Shown: piece after piece, positions 23,679 to 36,345 of the stretch | Layout of the letters: each line of letters opens with the position of its first letter | Numbering within the stretch: the stretch's first letter is position 1 | Assembly (NCBI GenBank): GCA_029237695.1 | Contig: CM055279.1 | Location: 55,997,530-56,061,529, forward strand | Source: Conchocele bisecta | Taxonomy: Eukaryota > Mollusca > Bivalvia > Lucinida > Thyasiridae | Direction of reading: 5' to 3' | DNA: 64,000 nucleotides | Made by a program: the position numbers and the translations under genes | Notes under the pieces: model-generated | Databases searched by the model: none | What the model was told of the DNA's origin: nothing | Seen by the model: the letters and a program-made list of their open reading frames with translations, nothing else

Positions 23679-26600
23679 CTAGCGCCAACCTAGCCTGTGT
23701 TGGCGAGTGTTGCACATGAAGTGGGATGACAATGTCAAAGACAACTAGCCAACCAAGCCTGTGTATGAGTGTTGCACATGAAATGGGATGACAATGTCAA
23801 AGACAACTAGCCAACCTAGCCTGTGTATGAGTATTGCACATGAAGTGGGATGACAATGTCAAAGACAACTAGCCAACCTAGCCTGTGTATGAGTGTTGCA
23901 CATGAAATGGGATGACAATGTCAAAGACAACTAGCCAACCTAGCCTGTGTATGATTGTTGCACATGAAATGGGATGACAATGTCAAAGACAACTAGCCAA
24001 CCTAGACTGTGTATGAGTGTTGCACATGAAGTGGGATGACAATGTCAAAGACAACTAGCCAACCTAGCCTGTGTATGAGTGTTGCACATGAAATGGGATG
24101 ACAATGTCAAAGACAACTAGCCAACCTAGCCTGTGTATGAGCGTTGCACATGAAATAGGATGACAATGTCAAAGACAACTAGCCAACCTAGCCTGTGTAT
24201 GAGTGTTGCACATGAAGTGGGATGACAATGTCAAAGACAACTAGCCAACCTAGCCTGTGTATGAGTGTTGCACATGAAGTGGGATGACAATGTCAAAGAC
24301 AACTAGCCAACCTAGTCCTGTGTATGAGTGTTGCACATGAAGTGGGATGACAATGTCAAAGACAACTAGCCAACCTAGCCTGTGTATGAGCGTTGCACAT
24401 GAAATAGGATGACAATGTCAAAGACAACTAGCCAACCTAGCCTGTGTATGAGTGTTGCACATGAAGTGGGATGACAATGTCAAAGACAACTAGCCAACCT
24501 AGCCTGTGTATGAGTGTTGCACATGAAATGGGATGACAATGTCAAAGACAACTAGCCAACCTAGCCTGTGTATGAGTGTTGCACATGAAATGGGATGACA
24601 ATGTCAAAGACAACTAGCCAACCTAGCCCGTGTATGTGTGTTGCACATGAAATGGAATGACAATGTCAAAGACAACTAGCCAACCTAGCCTGTGTATGAG
24701 TGTTGCACATGAAGTGAGATGACAATGTCAAAGATAACTAGCCAACCTAGCCTGTGTACGAGTGTTGCACATGAAATGGGCTGACAATGTCAAAGACAAC
24801 TAGCCAACCTAACCTGTGTATGAGTGTTGCATGTGAAATGGGATGACAATGTCAAAGACAATTAGCCAACCTAGCCTGAGTATGAGTCTTGCACATGAAG
24901 TGGGATGACAATGTCAAAGACAACTAGCCAACCTGGCATGTGTATAATTGTTGCACATGAAATGGGATGACAATGTCAAAGACAACTAGCCAACCTAGCC
25001 TGTGTATGAGTCTTGCACATGAAGTGGGATGACAATGCTAAAGACAACTAGCCAACCTAGCATGTGTATGAGTGTTGCACATGAAATGGGATGACAATGC
25101 CAAAGACAACTAGCCAACCTGGCCTGTGTATGATTGTTGCACATGAAATGGGATGACAATGTCAAAGACAACTAGCCAACCTAGCCTGTGTATGAGTGTT
25201 GCATGTGAAGTGGGATGACAATGTCAAAGACAACTAGTCAACCTAGCCGGTGTATGAGTGTTGTAGGTGAAATGGGATGAAAATATCAAAGACAACTAGC
25301 CAACCTAGCCTGTGTATGAGTGTTGCACATGAAATGGGATGACAATGTCAAAGAAAACTAGCCAACCTAGCCTGTGTATGAGTGTTGCACATGAAATGGG
25401 ATGGCAATGTCAAAGACAACTAGCCAACCTAGCCTGTGTATGAGTGTTGCATGTGAAGTGGGATGACAATGTCAAAGACAACTAGCCAACCTAGCCTGTG
25501 TATGAGTCTTGCACATGAAGTGGGATGACAATGCCAAAGACAACTAGCCAACCTAGCCTGTGTACGAGTGTTGCACATGAAATGGGATGACAATGTCAAA
25601 GACAACTAGCCAACCTAGCCTGTGTATGATTGTGGCACATGAAGTGGGATGACAATGTCAAAGACAACTAGCCAACCTAGCCTGTGTATGAGTGTTGCAC
25701 ATGAAATGGGATGACAATGTCAAAGACAACTAGCCAACCTAGCCTGTGTATGAGTGTTGCACATGAAATGGGATGACAATGTCAAAGACAACTAGCCAAC
25801 CTAGCCTGTGTATGATTGTTGCACATGAAATGGGATGACAATGTCAAAGACAACTAGCCAACCTAGCATGTGTACGAGTGTTGCACATGAAATGGGATAA
25901 CAATGTCAAAGACAACTAGCCAACCTAGCCTGTGTATGATTGTTGCACATGAAATGGGATGACAATGTCAAAGACAACTAGCCAACCTAGCCTGTGTATG
26001 ATTGTTGCACATGAAGTGAGATGACAATGTCAAAGACAACTAGCCATCCTAGCCTGTGTATGAGTCTTGCACATGAAGTGGGATGACAATGTCAAAGACA
26101 ACTAGCCAACATAGCCTGTGTATGATTGTTGCACATGAAATGGGATGACAATGTCAAAGACAACTAGCCAACCTAGCCTGTGTATGATTGTTGCACATGA
26201 AATGGGATGACAATGTCAAAGACAACTAGCCAACCTAGCCTGTGTATGAGTCTTGCACATGAAGTGGGATGACAATGTCAAAGACACCTAGCCAACCTAG
26301 CCTGTGTATGATTGTTGCACATGAAATGGGATGACAATGTCAAAGACAACTAGCCAACCTAGCCTGTGTACGAGTCTTGCACATGAAGTGGGATGACAAT
26401 GTCAAAGACAACTAGCCAACCTAGCCTGTGTATGAGTGTTGCACATGAAATGGGCTGACAATGTCAAAGACAACTAGCCAACATACCCCGAGTATGATTG
26501 TTGCACATGAAGTGGGATGACAATGTCAAAGACAACTAGCCAACCTAGCCTGTGTATGAGTGTTGCACATGAAATGGGCTGACAATGTCAAAGACAACTA

Positions 26601-26859
26601 GCCAACATACCCCGAGTATGATTGTTGCACATGAAGTGGGATGACAATGTCAAAGACAACTAGCCAACCTAGCCTGTGTATGAGTGTTGCACATGAAATG
26701 GGCTGACAATGTCAAAGACAACTGGGCCAATACCCCTAGAGTTGCAACTGAAGTGGGATCAATGTCAAAGACAACTAGCCAACCTAGCCTGTGTATGAGT
26801 GTTGCACATGAAATGGGCTGACAATGTCAAAGACAACTAGCCAACCTAGCCTGTGTATG
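23679..26859. repeat. 62-bp satellite array, left block
   Basis: About 51 units of ctagccaacctagcctgtgt-atgagtgttgcacatgaaat-gggatgacaatgtcaaagac-aa. Variants recur (gattgtt/gagtgtt/gagtctt; gaagtg/gaaatg; cataccccgagtatg at 26483, 26606). Adjacent units are highly similar, with no unique spacers. It is interrupted at 26860 by a hAT-like element and resumes at 30558. Confidence 0.97.
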
Positions 26860-29800
26860 CAGGGCTCAACGTTAACTTTTTTTTTTCACTAGACCAGTCG
26901 GGCTAGTACTTTTGGAAACTACTAGCCCTGACCTAATTTGTACTAGCCCTGACCTAGTGAAGCGTAACTTGCATTAATTTATGAAAGTTTTTATTAAATT
27001 ATACATGTATAGTTATTATCAACTAACGTTCCATTGTACTTGTAGGAACTAGGACTCGATTGTACTGATTGTTTGGTACTACATGCATATAAAGCATATG
27101 TCAATGGTAATCAATTATGAAATATTGAAGCGGACAGTTTTAAAACCTATTCAGTGTGCATTCCAGGAATTTTCAAAGTGGGACCAGTTGACCCACCTCA
27201 TACACAAAGTTGGGGACATTTGAAAAAGGTATAGGCCATTGAAATGACAAGAGAACATATAATTAATGGAACTAACCATCACAGTTTCACGAAACACAGT
27301 GCCAAGTCATTTTCAAATCGGCTAACATAGAGATCGTGATGATACAGGTATGTGTTTGAATGTAACGAGTGTGTCCAACTACTGGTTATGTCGACTATTG
27401 GTTATGCAACAATGTAAATTAATAGTTGTATCATTGGAAGGGTTAATGTTCAAGAAACCAGTTGTTTACTTCAGCAAGAGTAATAATAAACTTATAACTA
27501 CACAAATTAATCATGGAAGTGTCTGGAATGCAGCTAATATTCACATCATTACTGAAAACAAGCCAAACAAGAGCTGTAGGAGAACAGCATAGCTCGACTA
27601 CGAGGGTTGTCGATGTACACATAGCTTGACAAACAAGGTGGCCGGCCGCGGCCTGCATAAAAACCTTAATCAAGGTTGACTAAAAACCTTAACCAAGGGA
27701 AATTAAGTAAGTAATTCAAGGTTAAATGTAGGTCAATGTGGCCGCGGCCTGCATAAAAACCTTAACCAAGGTTGACTAAAAAACCTTAACGAAGGGAAAT
27801 TAGGTAAGTAATTCAAGGTTAAATGTAGGTCAATGTCAGATATAGGTCAGGGGTTATTGATGTACATCATTAGGAGATGAAGTTTTCCAAGTATGGTTGC
27901 TGTAGGCCCAGGAATATTCCATTTACAAGCTTGACTAAAAACCTTAACCAAGGGGAAATAAGAAAGTAATCCAAGGATAAAAGTAGGTCAAGGTCAAATA
28001 TAGGTCAGGGATTATTGATGTACATCACTAGGAGATGAAGTTGTCCAAGTATGGTTGGTGTAGGGCCAGGAGTATTGCATCTACAAGCTTGACTGAAAAA
28101 CTTAACCAAGGAGAATTAAGTAAGTAATTCAAGAGGAAATGTAGGTCAAGGTCAAATATAGATCAGGGGTTATTGATGTACATCCCTATGAGAAAAGGTT
28201 GTCCAAGTATGGTGTTAGTATGCACAATAGTATTCCACGTACAAGCTTGACTAAAAACCTTAACCAAGGGGAATTAACTAAGTAATTCAAAGTTAAATGT
28301 AGGTCAAGGTCAAATATAGGTCAGTGGTTGTTGATGTACATCACTAGGAGATGAAGTTGTCCAAGTATGGTGGGTGTAGGGCCAGGAATATTCCATATAC
28401 AAGCTAGAGTAAAAACCTTAAACAAGGGGAATTAACTAAGTAATTGAAGAGGAAATGTAGGTCAAGGTCAAATATAGATCAGGGGTTATTGATGTACATC
28501 CCTATGAGAAAAGGTTGTCCAAGTATGGTGTCTGTATGCACAATAGTATTCCATGTACAAGCTTGACTAAAAACCTTAACCAAGGTTGACTAAAAACCTT
28601 AACCAAGGGGAATTAAGTAAGTAATTCAAGGTTAAATGTAGGTGAAGGTCAAATATAGGTCAGGGGTTGTTGATGTACATCACTAGGAGATGAAGTTGTC
28701 CAAGTATGGTGGGTGTAGGGCCAGGAATATTCCATATACAAGCTTGACTAAAAACCTTAACCAAGGGGAATTAACTAAGTAATTCAAGAGGAAATGTAGG
28801 TCAAGGTCAAATATAGATTAGGGGTTATTGATGTACATCCCTATGAGAAAAGGTTGTCAAAGTATGGTGTCTGTATGCACACTAGTATTCCATGTACAAG
28901 CTTGACTAAAAACTTTAACCAAGGTTGAATAAAAACCTTAACCAAGGGGAATTAACTATGTAATTCAAGGTTAAATGTAGGTCAAGGTGAAATATAGGTC
29001 AGGGGTTGTTGATGTATATCACTAGGAGATGAAGTTGTTCAAGTATGGTGGGTGTAGGGCCAGGAGTATTCCATATACAAGCTTGACTAAAAACCTTAAC
29101 CAAGGGGAATTAACTAAGTAATTCAAGAGGAAATGTAGGTCAAGGTCAAGGTCAAATATAGATCAGGGTTATTGATGTACATCCCTATGAGAAAAGGTTG
29201 TCCAAGTATGGTGTCTGTATGCACAATAGTATTCCATGTACAAGCTTGACTAAAAACCTTAACCAAGGTTGACTAAAAACCTTAACCAAGGGGAATTAAG
29301 TAAGTAATTCAAGAGGAAATGTAGGTCAAGGTCAAATATAGATCAGGGGTTATTGATGTACATCACTAGGAGATGAAGTTGTGCAAGTATGGTGGGTGTA
29401 GGGCCAGTAGTATTCCATATACAAGGTTGACTAAAAACCTTAACCAAGGCGTGACGTGACGGTGACGCCGACGCTGGGGTGACAACATAAGCTCTACTTA
29501 TTCTTCGAATAGTCGAGCTAAAAAACGTCAACAGCAGGCACTTCCGGTTACAACATTTTCTGTTTTTTTTTCAATTGGTGACAATTAAATTCATCTTATC
29601 CAAGGTGTCAGATCAATGAATAATGATTCATTACATGGCAAATTCTAATGTCCACTGATTCTGCCTCCCAGCCCAACAAAACAAGAACTTTTAAGTGACT
29701 TAGAATGTTCCATATCAGTCAAACATATTTTCACTATGCTCATATCAGGGCACAATATTTATTAGCGATGTGGATGTTAGTAAAATCACATGCTCAGCAG

Positions 29801-30557
29801 CATGAGTCACAGGTCGATTACATGATCGGCGAAAAGAGAATTCACTTTTTTTTTTCAAGATAATTTTATGATCAATGCGTACGGTACTCACTGCGTATAT
29901 TTCTGACAGCTTCCAATCAACAATTGCTATTTGGTGAATGAAGCACCATCAACCAATCGTAGATCGTTCTACTTCTTATGTAAATTAGCTTTACTCCGGA
30001 CTTGATTGTTATGATTTAGTTTGGTTCATTTATCGGGATCAGGTCAAAATTACATCACAATATTATAATGCCGTGCGGTATTGAGGTTTGCACTGTTGAT
30101 AATCGATTTAAACTGTCCAGCAAAAATACTGAACGAACTAGAGACGTACATCAGTGCACACAGAATTTTAAATTCCCTCATTAAATTATCATATTCGATG
30201 GTAGCATTGATCCCACTGTTTAAAATGGATACGTTTTGGTTTGGGTACGAAATACAGAGGCCTACTACAAATATCAATTCATACCCGAAGCCTAGGCAAA
30301 CAAGTCCGACTGGAGTTGTAAATAAACTATTTTCGAACTGTCAATCAGCGATCTTTTTTGCAATTTTTTTTTGTTATTACCAGAAAATAAAAGGTGAACT
30401 AATACTATTTTATTTCTGACATTTTTGGCAGAGACTTTGGTCAAATTGGAACACGACCAGTCGGGCTACCGACAATGGTATTCCTGGAAAATTGACACGA
30501 CCGGACCAAATTTTTACTAGACTCGGTTGGTCGGACGTGCCTTAGTGTTGAGCCCTG
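26860..30557. mobile_element. hAT-like element inserted in the 62-bp satellite
   Basis: The 11-bp perfect TIRs are CAGGGCTCAAC / GTTGAGCCCTG. The flanking satellite shows a 5-bp duplication gtatg (26855-26859 and 30558-30562). Subterminal gaccagtcgggcta occurs near both ends. It contains a family-C element (27566-29525). The remaining unique 1.7 kb has no transposase-like frame. The 5-bp TSD is short for classical hAT (8 bp), so this may be a hAT5-type or related superfamily. Confidence 0.85.
27566..29525 (+). mobile_element. Family-C Helentron-like element
   Basis: The 5' end aacaagagctgtaggagaac has a hairpin (gctgt/acagc), then tagctcgacta, the perfect reverse complement of the distal arm tagtcgagcta of the 3' hairpin at 29489-29521. 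The body is about eleven 165-190 bp monomers (cttgactaaaaaccttaacc, aaggggaattaagtaagtaa, aaatgtaggtcaaggtc, attgatgtacatc). Two types alternate (actaggagatgaagttgtcc and cctatgagaaaaggttgtcc). A second 5'-like module with ggccgcggcctgcat lies at 27635 and 27742. Confidence 0.8.
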
Positions 30558-31571
30558 GTATGAGTGTTGCACATGAAATGGGATGACAATGTCAAAGACA
30601 ACTAGCCAACCTAGCCTGTGTATGAATGTTGCACATGAAATGGGATGATAATGTCAAAGACAACTAGCCAACCTAGCCTGTGTATGAGTGTTGCACATGA
30701 AATGGGATGACAATGTCAAAGACAACTAGCCAACCTAGCCCGAGTATGAGTCTTTCACATGAAGTGGGATACCAATTCCAAAGAACAACTACCACCTAGC
30801 CTTTGTTATGGATGTTTTCACATGAAAAGTGGGATACAATTGTCAAACCAACCTAGCCAACCTAGCCTGTATGATTGTTGCACATGAAATGGGCTGACAA
30901 TGTCAAAGACAACTAACCAACCCTTGCCTGTTTAATGAGTGGGTTTGCCACAAGAAATGGATGCCAATGGTCCAAAGACAACTAGCCAAAACCTACCTTG
31001 TATGAGTGTTGCACATGAAAGTGGGATGACAATGTCAAAGACCAACTAGCCAAACCTAAGCCTGTGTAATGAGTGTTTGCAACATGAAATGGGCTGACAA
31101 TGTCAAAAGACAACCAAGCCAACCTAGCCTTTGTTGAGTAAGTTGCACATGAAATTGGGATGCCAATGTCAAAGACAACTAAGCCAACCGCTAGCCTGTG
31201 TAGTAGGTTTGCACATGGAAGTGGGTATGCCAATGTCAAAGACAACTCAGCCCAACCTAGCCTGTTACTAGTAGTTGCACATGAATGTAGGGATGATCAA
31301 TGTCAAAGACAACTCGCCAACCTAGCCTTTTGTGTATGAGTGTTGCAACGTGGAAAATGGGATGACAATGTCAAAGACAACCTAGCCAACCTAGCCTGTG
31401 TATGAGTGATTGCACACGTTGAAATGGGATGACAAATGTCAAATATACAACTAGCCAACCTAGCCTGTGTATGAGTGTTGCACATGAAGTGGGATGACAA
31501 TGTCAAAGACAACTAGCCAATCTAGCCTATGTATGAGTGTTGCACATGAAGTGGGATGACAATGTCAAAGA
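30558..31571. repeat. 62-bp satellite array, right block, with an indel-rich segment
   Basis: Continuation of the 23679 array, about 16 units. From about 30760 to 31450 units are full of single-base insertions and deletions in homopolymers (for example cctagcctttgttatggatg, tgtttgcaacatgaaatggg). Both flanking parts are regular. Confidence 0.92.
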
Positions 31572-31745
31572 TAACAATACATTATGTTTGTAAAACATGG
31601 ATATGCCCCCGTGGCATACTGCACTCTAACTGGAGAAACTCTTACAAACATTTGGACGTAAATGTACATGTACGGACGGACGTACGGACAGACATACGGA
31701 AACTCAAGAGCAACGCAATATTTCCCCCTTACTATCGCATAACAA
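31572..31745 (+). mobile_element. Short Helentron-like fragment beside exon 4
   Basis: Begins aaaacatggatatgcccccg-tggcata, followed by cggacggacgtacggacaga-catacgg and a 3' hairpin-like segment gcaatatttcccccttacta-tcgcataac. The end is about 20 bp from the splice donor at 31761. Confidence 0.55.
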
Positions 31746-31761
31746 CTTCCAGCAGCCTCAC

Positions 31762-31861
31762 CATGTGCATGGCGTTAATGGTAGTGTCGTCCATGGAGGC
31801 TGCCTGGCAACCATCCTCGGTGGAGCCACCGTCACACATCCCCGCAAACGCTGCCACACTC
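31762..31861 (-). CDS. RERE: RERE/atrophin-like exon 4 of 5 (ELM2 core)
   Basis: This 100-nt exon has acceptor ctgttacag at 31862 and donor gtgagg at 31761. Its first G completes Arg, then 33 codons read [18 protein letters not shown] and '[15 protein letters not shown]'. This is the most diagnostic exon: RERE carries [18 protein letters not shown] at the same place in ELM2, the module that recruits HDAC1/2 complexes. It ends in phase 0 and joins in frame to exon 5. A repeat-element 3' hairpin (about 31710-31743) begins only about 20 nt downstream of the donor in transcript sense, followed by a 62-bp satellite array. Confidence 0.96.
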
Positions 31862-32160
31862 CTGTAACAGTTGGTATGGATGAAAAACATTGAGTTATAC
31901 TGACCAGATACATGTACATCTCTTCATTACATCACAGCGACAAAACATGTTGAATGTTCAAGGCCATCACAATGAAAAGATGGATGTTGAAGTACCGTAT
32001 TTTGCCGCACTTTTTCTACCCAGATTTTCATCCAGATTTTCATACACACGTTTGGATACAAGAGCATTTTTTCCCACCCCGAAATATCGACAACAAGAGT
32101 TGTCAGAAGACAACAAAGCTCGTCTGTTGGCAGCCTTCACTCAAACTCGGCAGTTGTATA

Positions 32161-33082
32161 AACTAGAAAATGTGTTCATAGAACACGGATGCCCCACATA
32201 TCGCTTTGATAATAAATGAGGCCAAATTCCAAGTCAAAATTTTGTTTTACCCGAGCGTTACAGTTCTTGAAGCAATAAGTATGTGACCTTGACCCTGGGC
32301 TTGGCGGGGCAGGACGAACGAAGATTTGGCACAGGGCAGTAGAGGATCGTTAGAGCAATGTGTATATGAAGTATGAAGCTGATCCGTGAAAGGGAACAGA
32401 AGCACCAAGTATGTGACCTTGACCCTGGGCTTGGTGGGGGCAGGAAAAACGTGGATTTGGCACAAGGAGGTAAAGGACCATTAGAGCAATGCATATATGA
32501 AGTATGAAGCTGATCCGTGAAAGAAAACAGAAATTATAAGATATTTACCCGAGCATTAAAGTTTTTGAAGCTTTAAGTATGTGACCTTGACCCTGGGCTT
32601 GGCGGGGGCAGGACGAACGTGGATTTGGCACAGGACAGTAGAGGACCATTAGAGCAATGCGTATATGAAGTATGAAGCTGATCCGTGAAAGAAAACAGAA
32701 ATTATAAGATATTTACCTGAGCGTTAAAAGTTTTTGAAGCACTAAGTATGTGACCTTGACCCTGGGTTTGGCGGGGGCAGGACGAACGTGGATTTGGCAC
32801 AGGACAGTAGAGGACAATTAGAGCAATGCGTATATGAAGTATGAAACTGATCCGTGGAAGGAAACAGAAATTATAAGATATTTACCCGATTTGGTACAGG
32901 GAGGTAGAGGACCATTAGAGCAATGTGTATATGAAATATGAAGCAGATCGGTCAAAGGTTGAAGACATTATTTTACGTTTACCCGAGCGTTAAAGTTTTG
33001 TGATGGACGGACAGACGGACGGGACGGACGGACAAGGGTAACACTAAATGCCCCCTCCACCATCGTGGTGGGGCATACAAAA
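32161..33082 (+). mobile_element. Family-D Helentron-like element
   Basis: The 5' end aactagaaaatgtgttcata has a hairpin (gtgttc/gaacac), then atgccccac, complementary to gtggggcat in the 3' hairpin at 33048-33074. The body is about four monomers of 165 bp (atgtgaccttgaccctgggc, gaacgtggatttggcaca, gcaatgcgtatatgaagtat). A GGAC tract lies at 33003-33030. Confidence 0.85.
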
Positions 33083-33384
33083 CATGAATATTATATAACT
33101 TGACCTTGGGTTAAGGGGTGTGCGGTGTGTTGTGGATTTGCTACAGCATGATAGAGGGCCATCAGATGAATGCATGTATGAAATATCAAGGCGTTCCATG
33201 AAAGGAAACAGATGTTATAAGACATTTACCCCAACGTTAAGTTTATGAATGTGCTAAGTTTGTGACCTTGACCTTGGGGAAAGGGGAGGGGTGGGTCATG
33301 GATTTGCTATAGCACGATGGAGTATCATCAGATGAATGCATGTATGAAATATCAATGCATTCCCTGTAAAGAAACAGAAGTTGT

Positions 33385-33905
33385 ACTAGAAATGTGGCCT
33401 GTCGGCACATTAAAGGCCCCAGCTGGCAGCCAAAGAAAATGAGGCATATTTGAGTGTTAAGGTTTTGAACACACCAAGTCTGTGACCCTGGGCTTAGCGT
33501 AGCGGGGGCGGGACGAATGTGGATTTGTCACAGGGCGGTAGAGGACCATTGGAGCAATGCGTGTGTGAAATGTGAAGCAGATCCGAGCAAGGAAACATAA
33601 ATTATAAGCCATTTACCCGAGCGTTAAGGTGTCGAATGCACCAAGTCTGTGACCTTGACCCTGGGCTTAGCGGGGGCGGGACGAATGTGGATTTGTCACA
33701 GGGCGGTAGAGGACCATTGGAGCAATGCGTGTGTGAAATGTGAAGCAGATCGGAGCAAGGAAACTATAAGTCATTTACCCGAGCATTAAGGTTTCGGTAC
33801 GTACGTACGTTACTACGTTACTACGTTACTACGTTACTACGTTACTACGCCGGTAACACTATATGCCCCCCCCCCCCACCATACGGTGGCGGGGGCATAA
33901 AAAAA
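33385..33905 (+). mobile_element. Family-H Helentron-like element
   Basis: The 5' end actagaaatgtggcctgtcg has the hairpin atgtg/cacat. Two monomers follow (gtctgtgaccttgaccctgg, gaatgtggatttgtcacagg, gcgtgtgtgaaatgtgaagc), then a (tactacgt)n tract at 33800-33850 and a hairpin atgccccc...cgggggcat with a 14-C run, then aaaaaa. The host family-G monomer continues on both sides (aaagaaacagaagttgta / aaacatttactccaacg). Confidence 0.8.
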
Positions 33906-34626
33906 ACATTTACTCCAACGTTAAGTTTATGATGTTGATCTTGGGGAAAGGGGTGTGGGGTGTGTCATGGATTTGCTGTAGCACAATAGACGATAATCAG
34001 ATGAATGCATGTATGAAATATCAAAGCGTTCCCTGTAAAGAAACAGAAGTTACACAACATTTACCCCAACGTTAAGTTTATGAACATGCTAAGTTTGTGA
34101 CCTTGACCTTGGGGAAAGGGTTGGGTCGTGGATTTGCTACAGCATGATAGAGGGTCATCTGAGGAATGCATGTATGAAATATCAAGGCGTTCCATGTTAT
34201 AAGACATTTACCCCAACGTTAAGTTCATGAATGTGCTAAGTTTGTGACCTTGACCTTGGGGAAAGGGGTGGGTCATGGATTTGCTATAGCACGATAGGGT
34301 ATCATCAGATGAATGCATCTATGAAATATCAAGGCGTTCCATGAAAGGAAACAGAAGTTATAAGACATTTACCCCAACGTTAAATTTGTGGACGCCGACG
34401 CCGCCGACGACGCCGACGATGCTGGGGGTATGCCATAAACTCTTCTGCACTTCGTGCAGGCGAGCTAAAAATGACCAAAAATTCATAAAATATTTGTTTC
34501 GATATTTGTTGTTGCTGTTAGTCTTTGCGGTAACATCCGCTTGAAATTGGAAAAGTAGCCTCAGTTTCGTATTCTAAACAGTTTGCGCCGTATTCTAAAC
34601 AGTTCGCGCCTTATTCTTTTCGACCA

Positions 34627-34720
34627 CATGCATTCGGCGTGTTTCGGCTTTTGTCGGTATAACCATATACATATATATATAGAATTATATCGACAAAAGC
34701 CGAAACACACCGAATGCCTA
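34627..34720. repeat. Imperfect palindrome of the cattcggcgtgtttcggctt repeat
   Basis: Arms gcattcggcgtgtttcggct-tttgtcggtataa and its reverse complement flank an AT-rich (tatata) loop. The same end sequence occurs singly at 2370, 6703 and 9655. It is probably a minimal transposon copy reduced to its two ends. Confidence 0.75.
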
Positions 34721-35589
34721 TGGTTTCGACGCTGTGTCACATTTGGTCGACATTTTCTCTGCCGAATCACAATCTGGCCTCTATCATTTGAATTATCTTT
34801 TGAAAACATTTACCGGGCCCATATCGGTCGGTGTCATTTTGCCATGAAAAATATTGCATGACGCTATTGACGGTAAATCCCAATATGCATAATGCAATTC
34901 CACGCAAGTTATAAAACTCCATCATTAGTTTCGAAACTGTGTGTTTACACGATACTGATTCGTCCAAAGTGGCAAGCCTAAGTTAGCTGGCCGACATCAA
35001 ACACACCGTGTGTCAAGATTTACAACACGAAGCCATATCAAATATCAATACACGCGGTTGCTGACGTCAATTTCGTATTCGTCACTAGACTGGTACCCTG
35101 TATGATGCGTGCCTAGTGAAACAATTCTACCAGGAACCAGTCTATTTATGACACGGCAAACGTGTTTATGTGAATTGGGTCTCTATCTCTGACAAATCCC
35201 AGGCTCATTGCATTAGCGGCCAGACCAGGCGGTGGATTCGCGTAGTCTGCACATGGTTTACAATGTTCGCCAATCTCTAATTAAAAACATCATAATTACG
35301 TCAGCGGACAATGCAAATTCGTCATAGCTATAGGCTGCTTTCAGCGTCATTTCGGCTGCACTGCTCTGAAATTTCTGTCAACATTCAGCGTCATTTACGG
35401 AAGATACGACTGATTTTGAAATATTACACAGGCGAGATTTGTGTGTTGCTTTGTGCAAAAAATCGATAACACCCAGCCGTGTCAACTAACAGGTGTTTGT
35501 CGTATGACATCATTCAGCACGAGGCTGTAAACTGTGTGACCTTTAGGTTATGTTTTGAAATTGCTCTGATTGGTCAACACGCCTTTTGA

Positions 35590-36085
35590 TGTGCCGCAGA
35601 CGTCGCGTCATGGGGCAATCATTATCAGTAACTCATGCCGAGGATACGTTTATGTCTGCGGAAAATCCTAAATATTTTGCTTCTATGCACTCAGAAGTAT
35701 ATGCCGCGACCACCATTTAAACAGTCTCTTCGAGACGGTTCAAATGAGTGGTCACAACATATACTTTCATTAAGAAATAACAAAAATAAAAATAAAGTAT
35801 TTAATAAATTCATATCCGTAAATGTGTATTCCGAAAGGAATGGGTTAAAATATTTTCCGTAAATGGTGTTGAAAAGAGATAATACATACCGCAATCAATA
35901 ATTAACAACTTTCGGCAGCAATATGTTCGCAAATATAACACGATTTCTGGCAATGGTCTGTTACAAATTTAACACGATTTTGATATACAAATAGGCAAAT
36001 AAGTCGGGAGCCAATGTACAACCGTGTATTAACTGAGCACGTGTTACAGTGAAGTGTGTACTACCGAGTCCGAGTTCACAGTGTC
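35590..36085 (-). repeat. Dispersed repeat S, copy 1 (internally deleted)
   Basis: Reverse complement of 63213-64000: shared gcggaaaatcctaaatattt / accaccatttaaac / gaaaggaatgggtta / cggcagcaatatg / caaataggcaaataa words. Compared with copy 2 it lacks about 255 bp and about 60 bp. Copy 2 begins CAGTGTGACCCCGGTA after TA, suggesting a pogo-like element. 34721-35589 shows nothing recognisable. Confidence 0.75.
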
Positions 36086-36194
36086 ATTGAAGATACTAGA
36101 AAACGGTGAAATACGGACCGGGGAATCACGGACATAGAGTCGACAAATTACGGACATAGCAAACTATGATAGGGAAAATACAGACAAAAACGTC

Positions 36195-36345
36195 TTGGCG
36201 AGTTTTTTAAAAAGAATTGTTTCATTTTGTAAGGAAAATTGGGTGCGTCTTATATTCTCATGTAGACATTTTCTCCCCGATTTTGGACTGAAAATAGGGG
36301 TGCGTCTTATACACTCTTGCGACCTATAACCGGCAAAATACGGTA
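36195..36345 (-). repeat. Repeat fragment with gggtgcgtcttata units
   Basis: Two copies of gggtgcgtcttata about 60 bp apart, ending cggcaaaatacggta. On the minus strand this reads taccgtattttgccg...aagacgcacccctatttt, a form seen at the ends of DNA transposons in many animals. taccgtattttgccgcac also occurs at 31995. Confidence 0.45.

Larger units (their letters stand above)
32092..34471 (+). mobile_element. Family-G Helentron-like element with two nested elements
   Basis: The 5' end aacaagagttgtcagaagac has a hairpin (ttgtc/gacaa), then aaagctcgtctg, pairing with ggcgagct in the 3' hairpin (ctgcacttcgtgcaggcgag-ctaaaa, about 34446-34470). Its own monomers (gttaagtttatgaatgtgct, ttgaccttggggaaaggggt, gaatgcatgtatgaaatatc) lie at 33085-33384 and 33906-34430 on either side of an insertion. 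Families D (32161-33082) and H (33385-33905) are nested in it. Confidence 0.75.

Noticed and set aside
31890..32219. 109-codon frame near exon 4
   Set aside because: Spans the 5' modules of two nested repeat elements (32092 and 32161) and lies on the strand opposite to the gene; no domain recognised.
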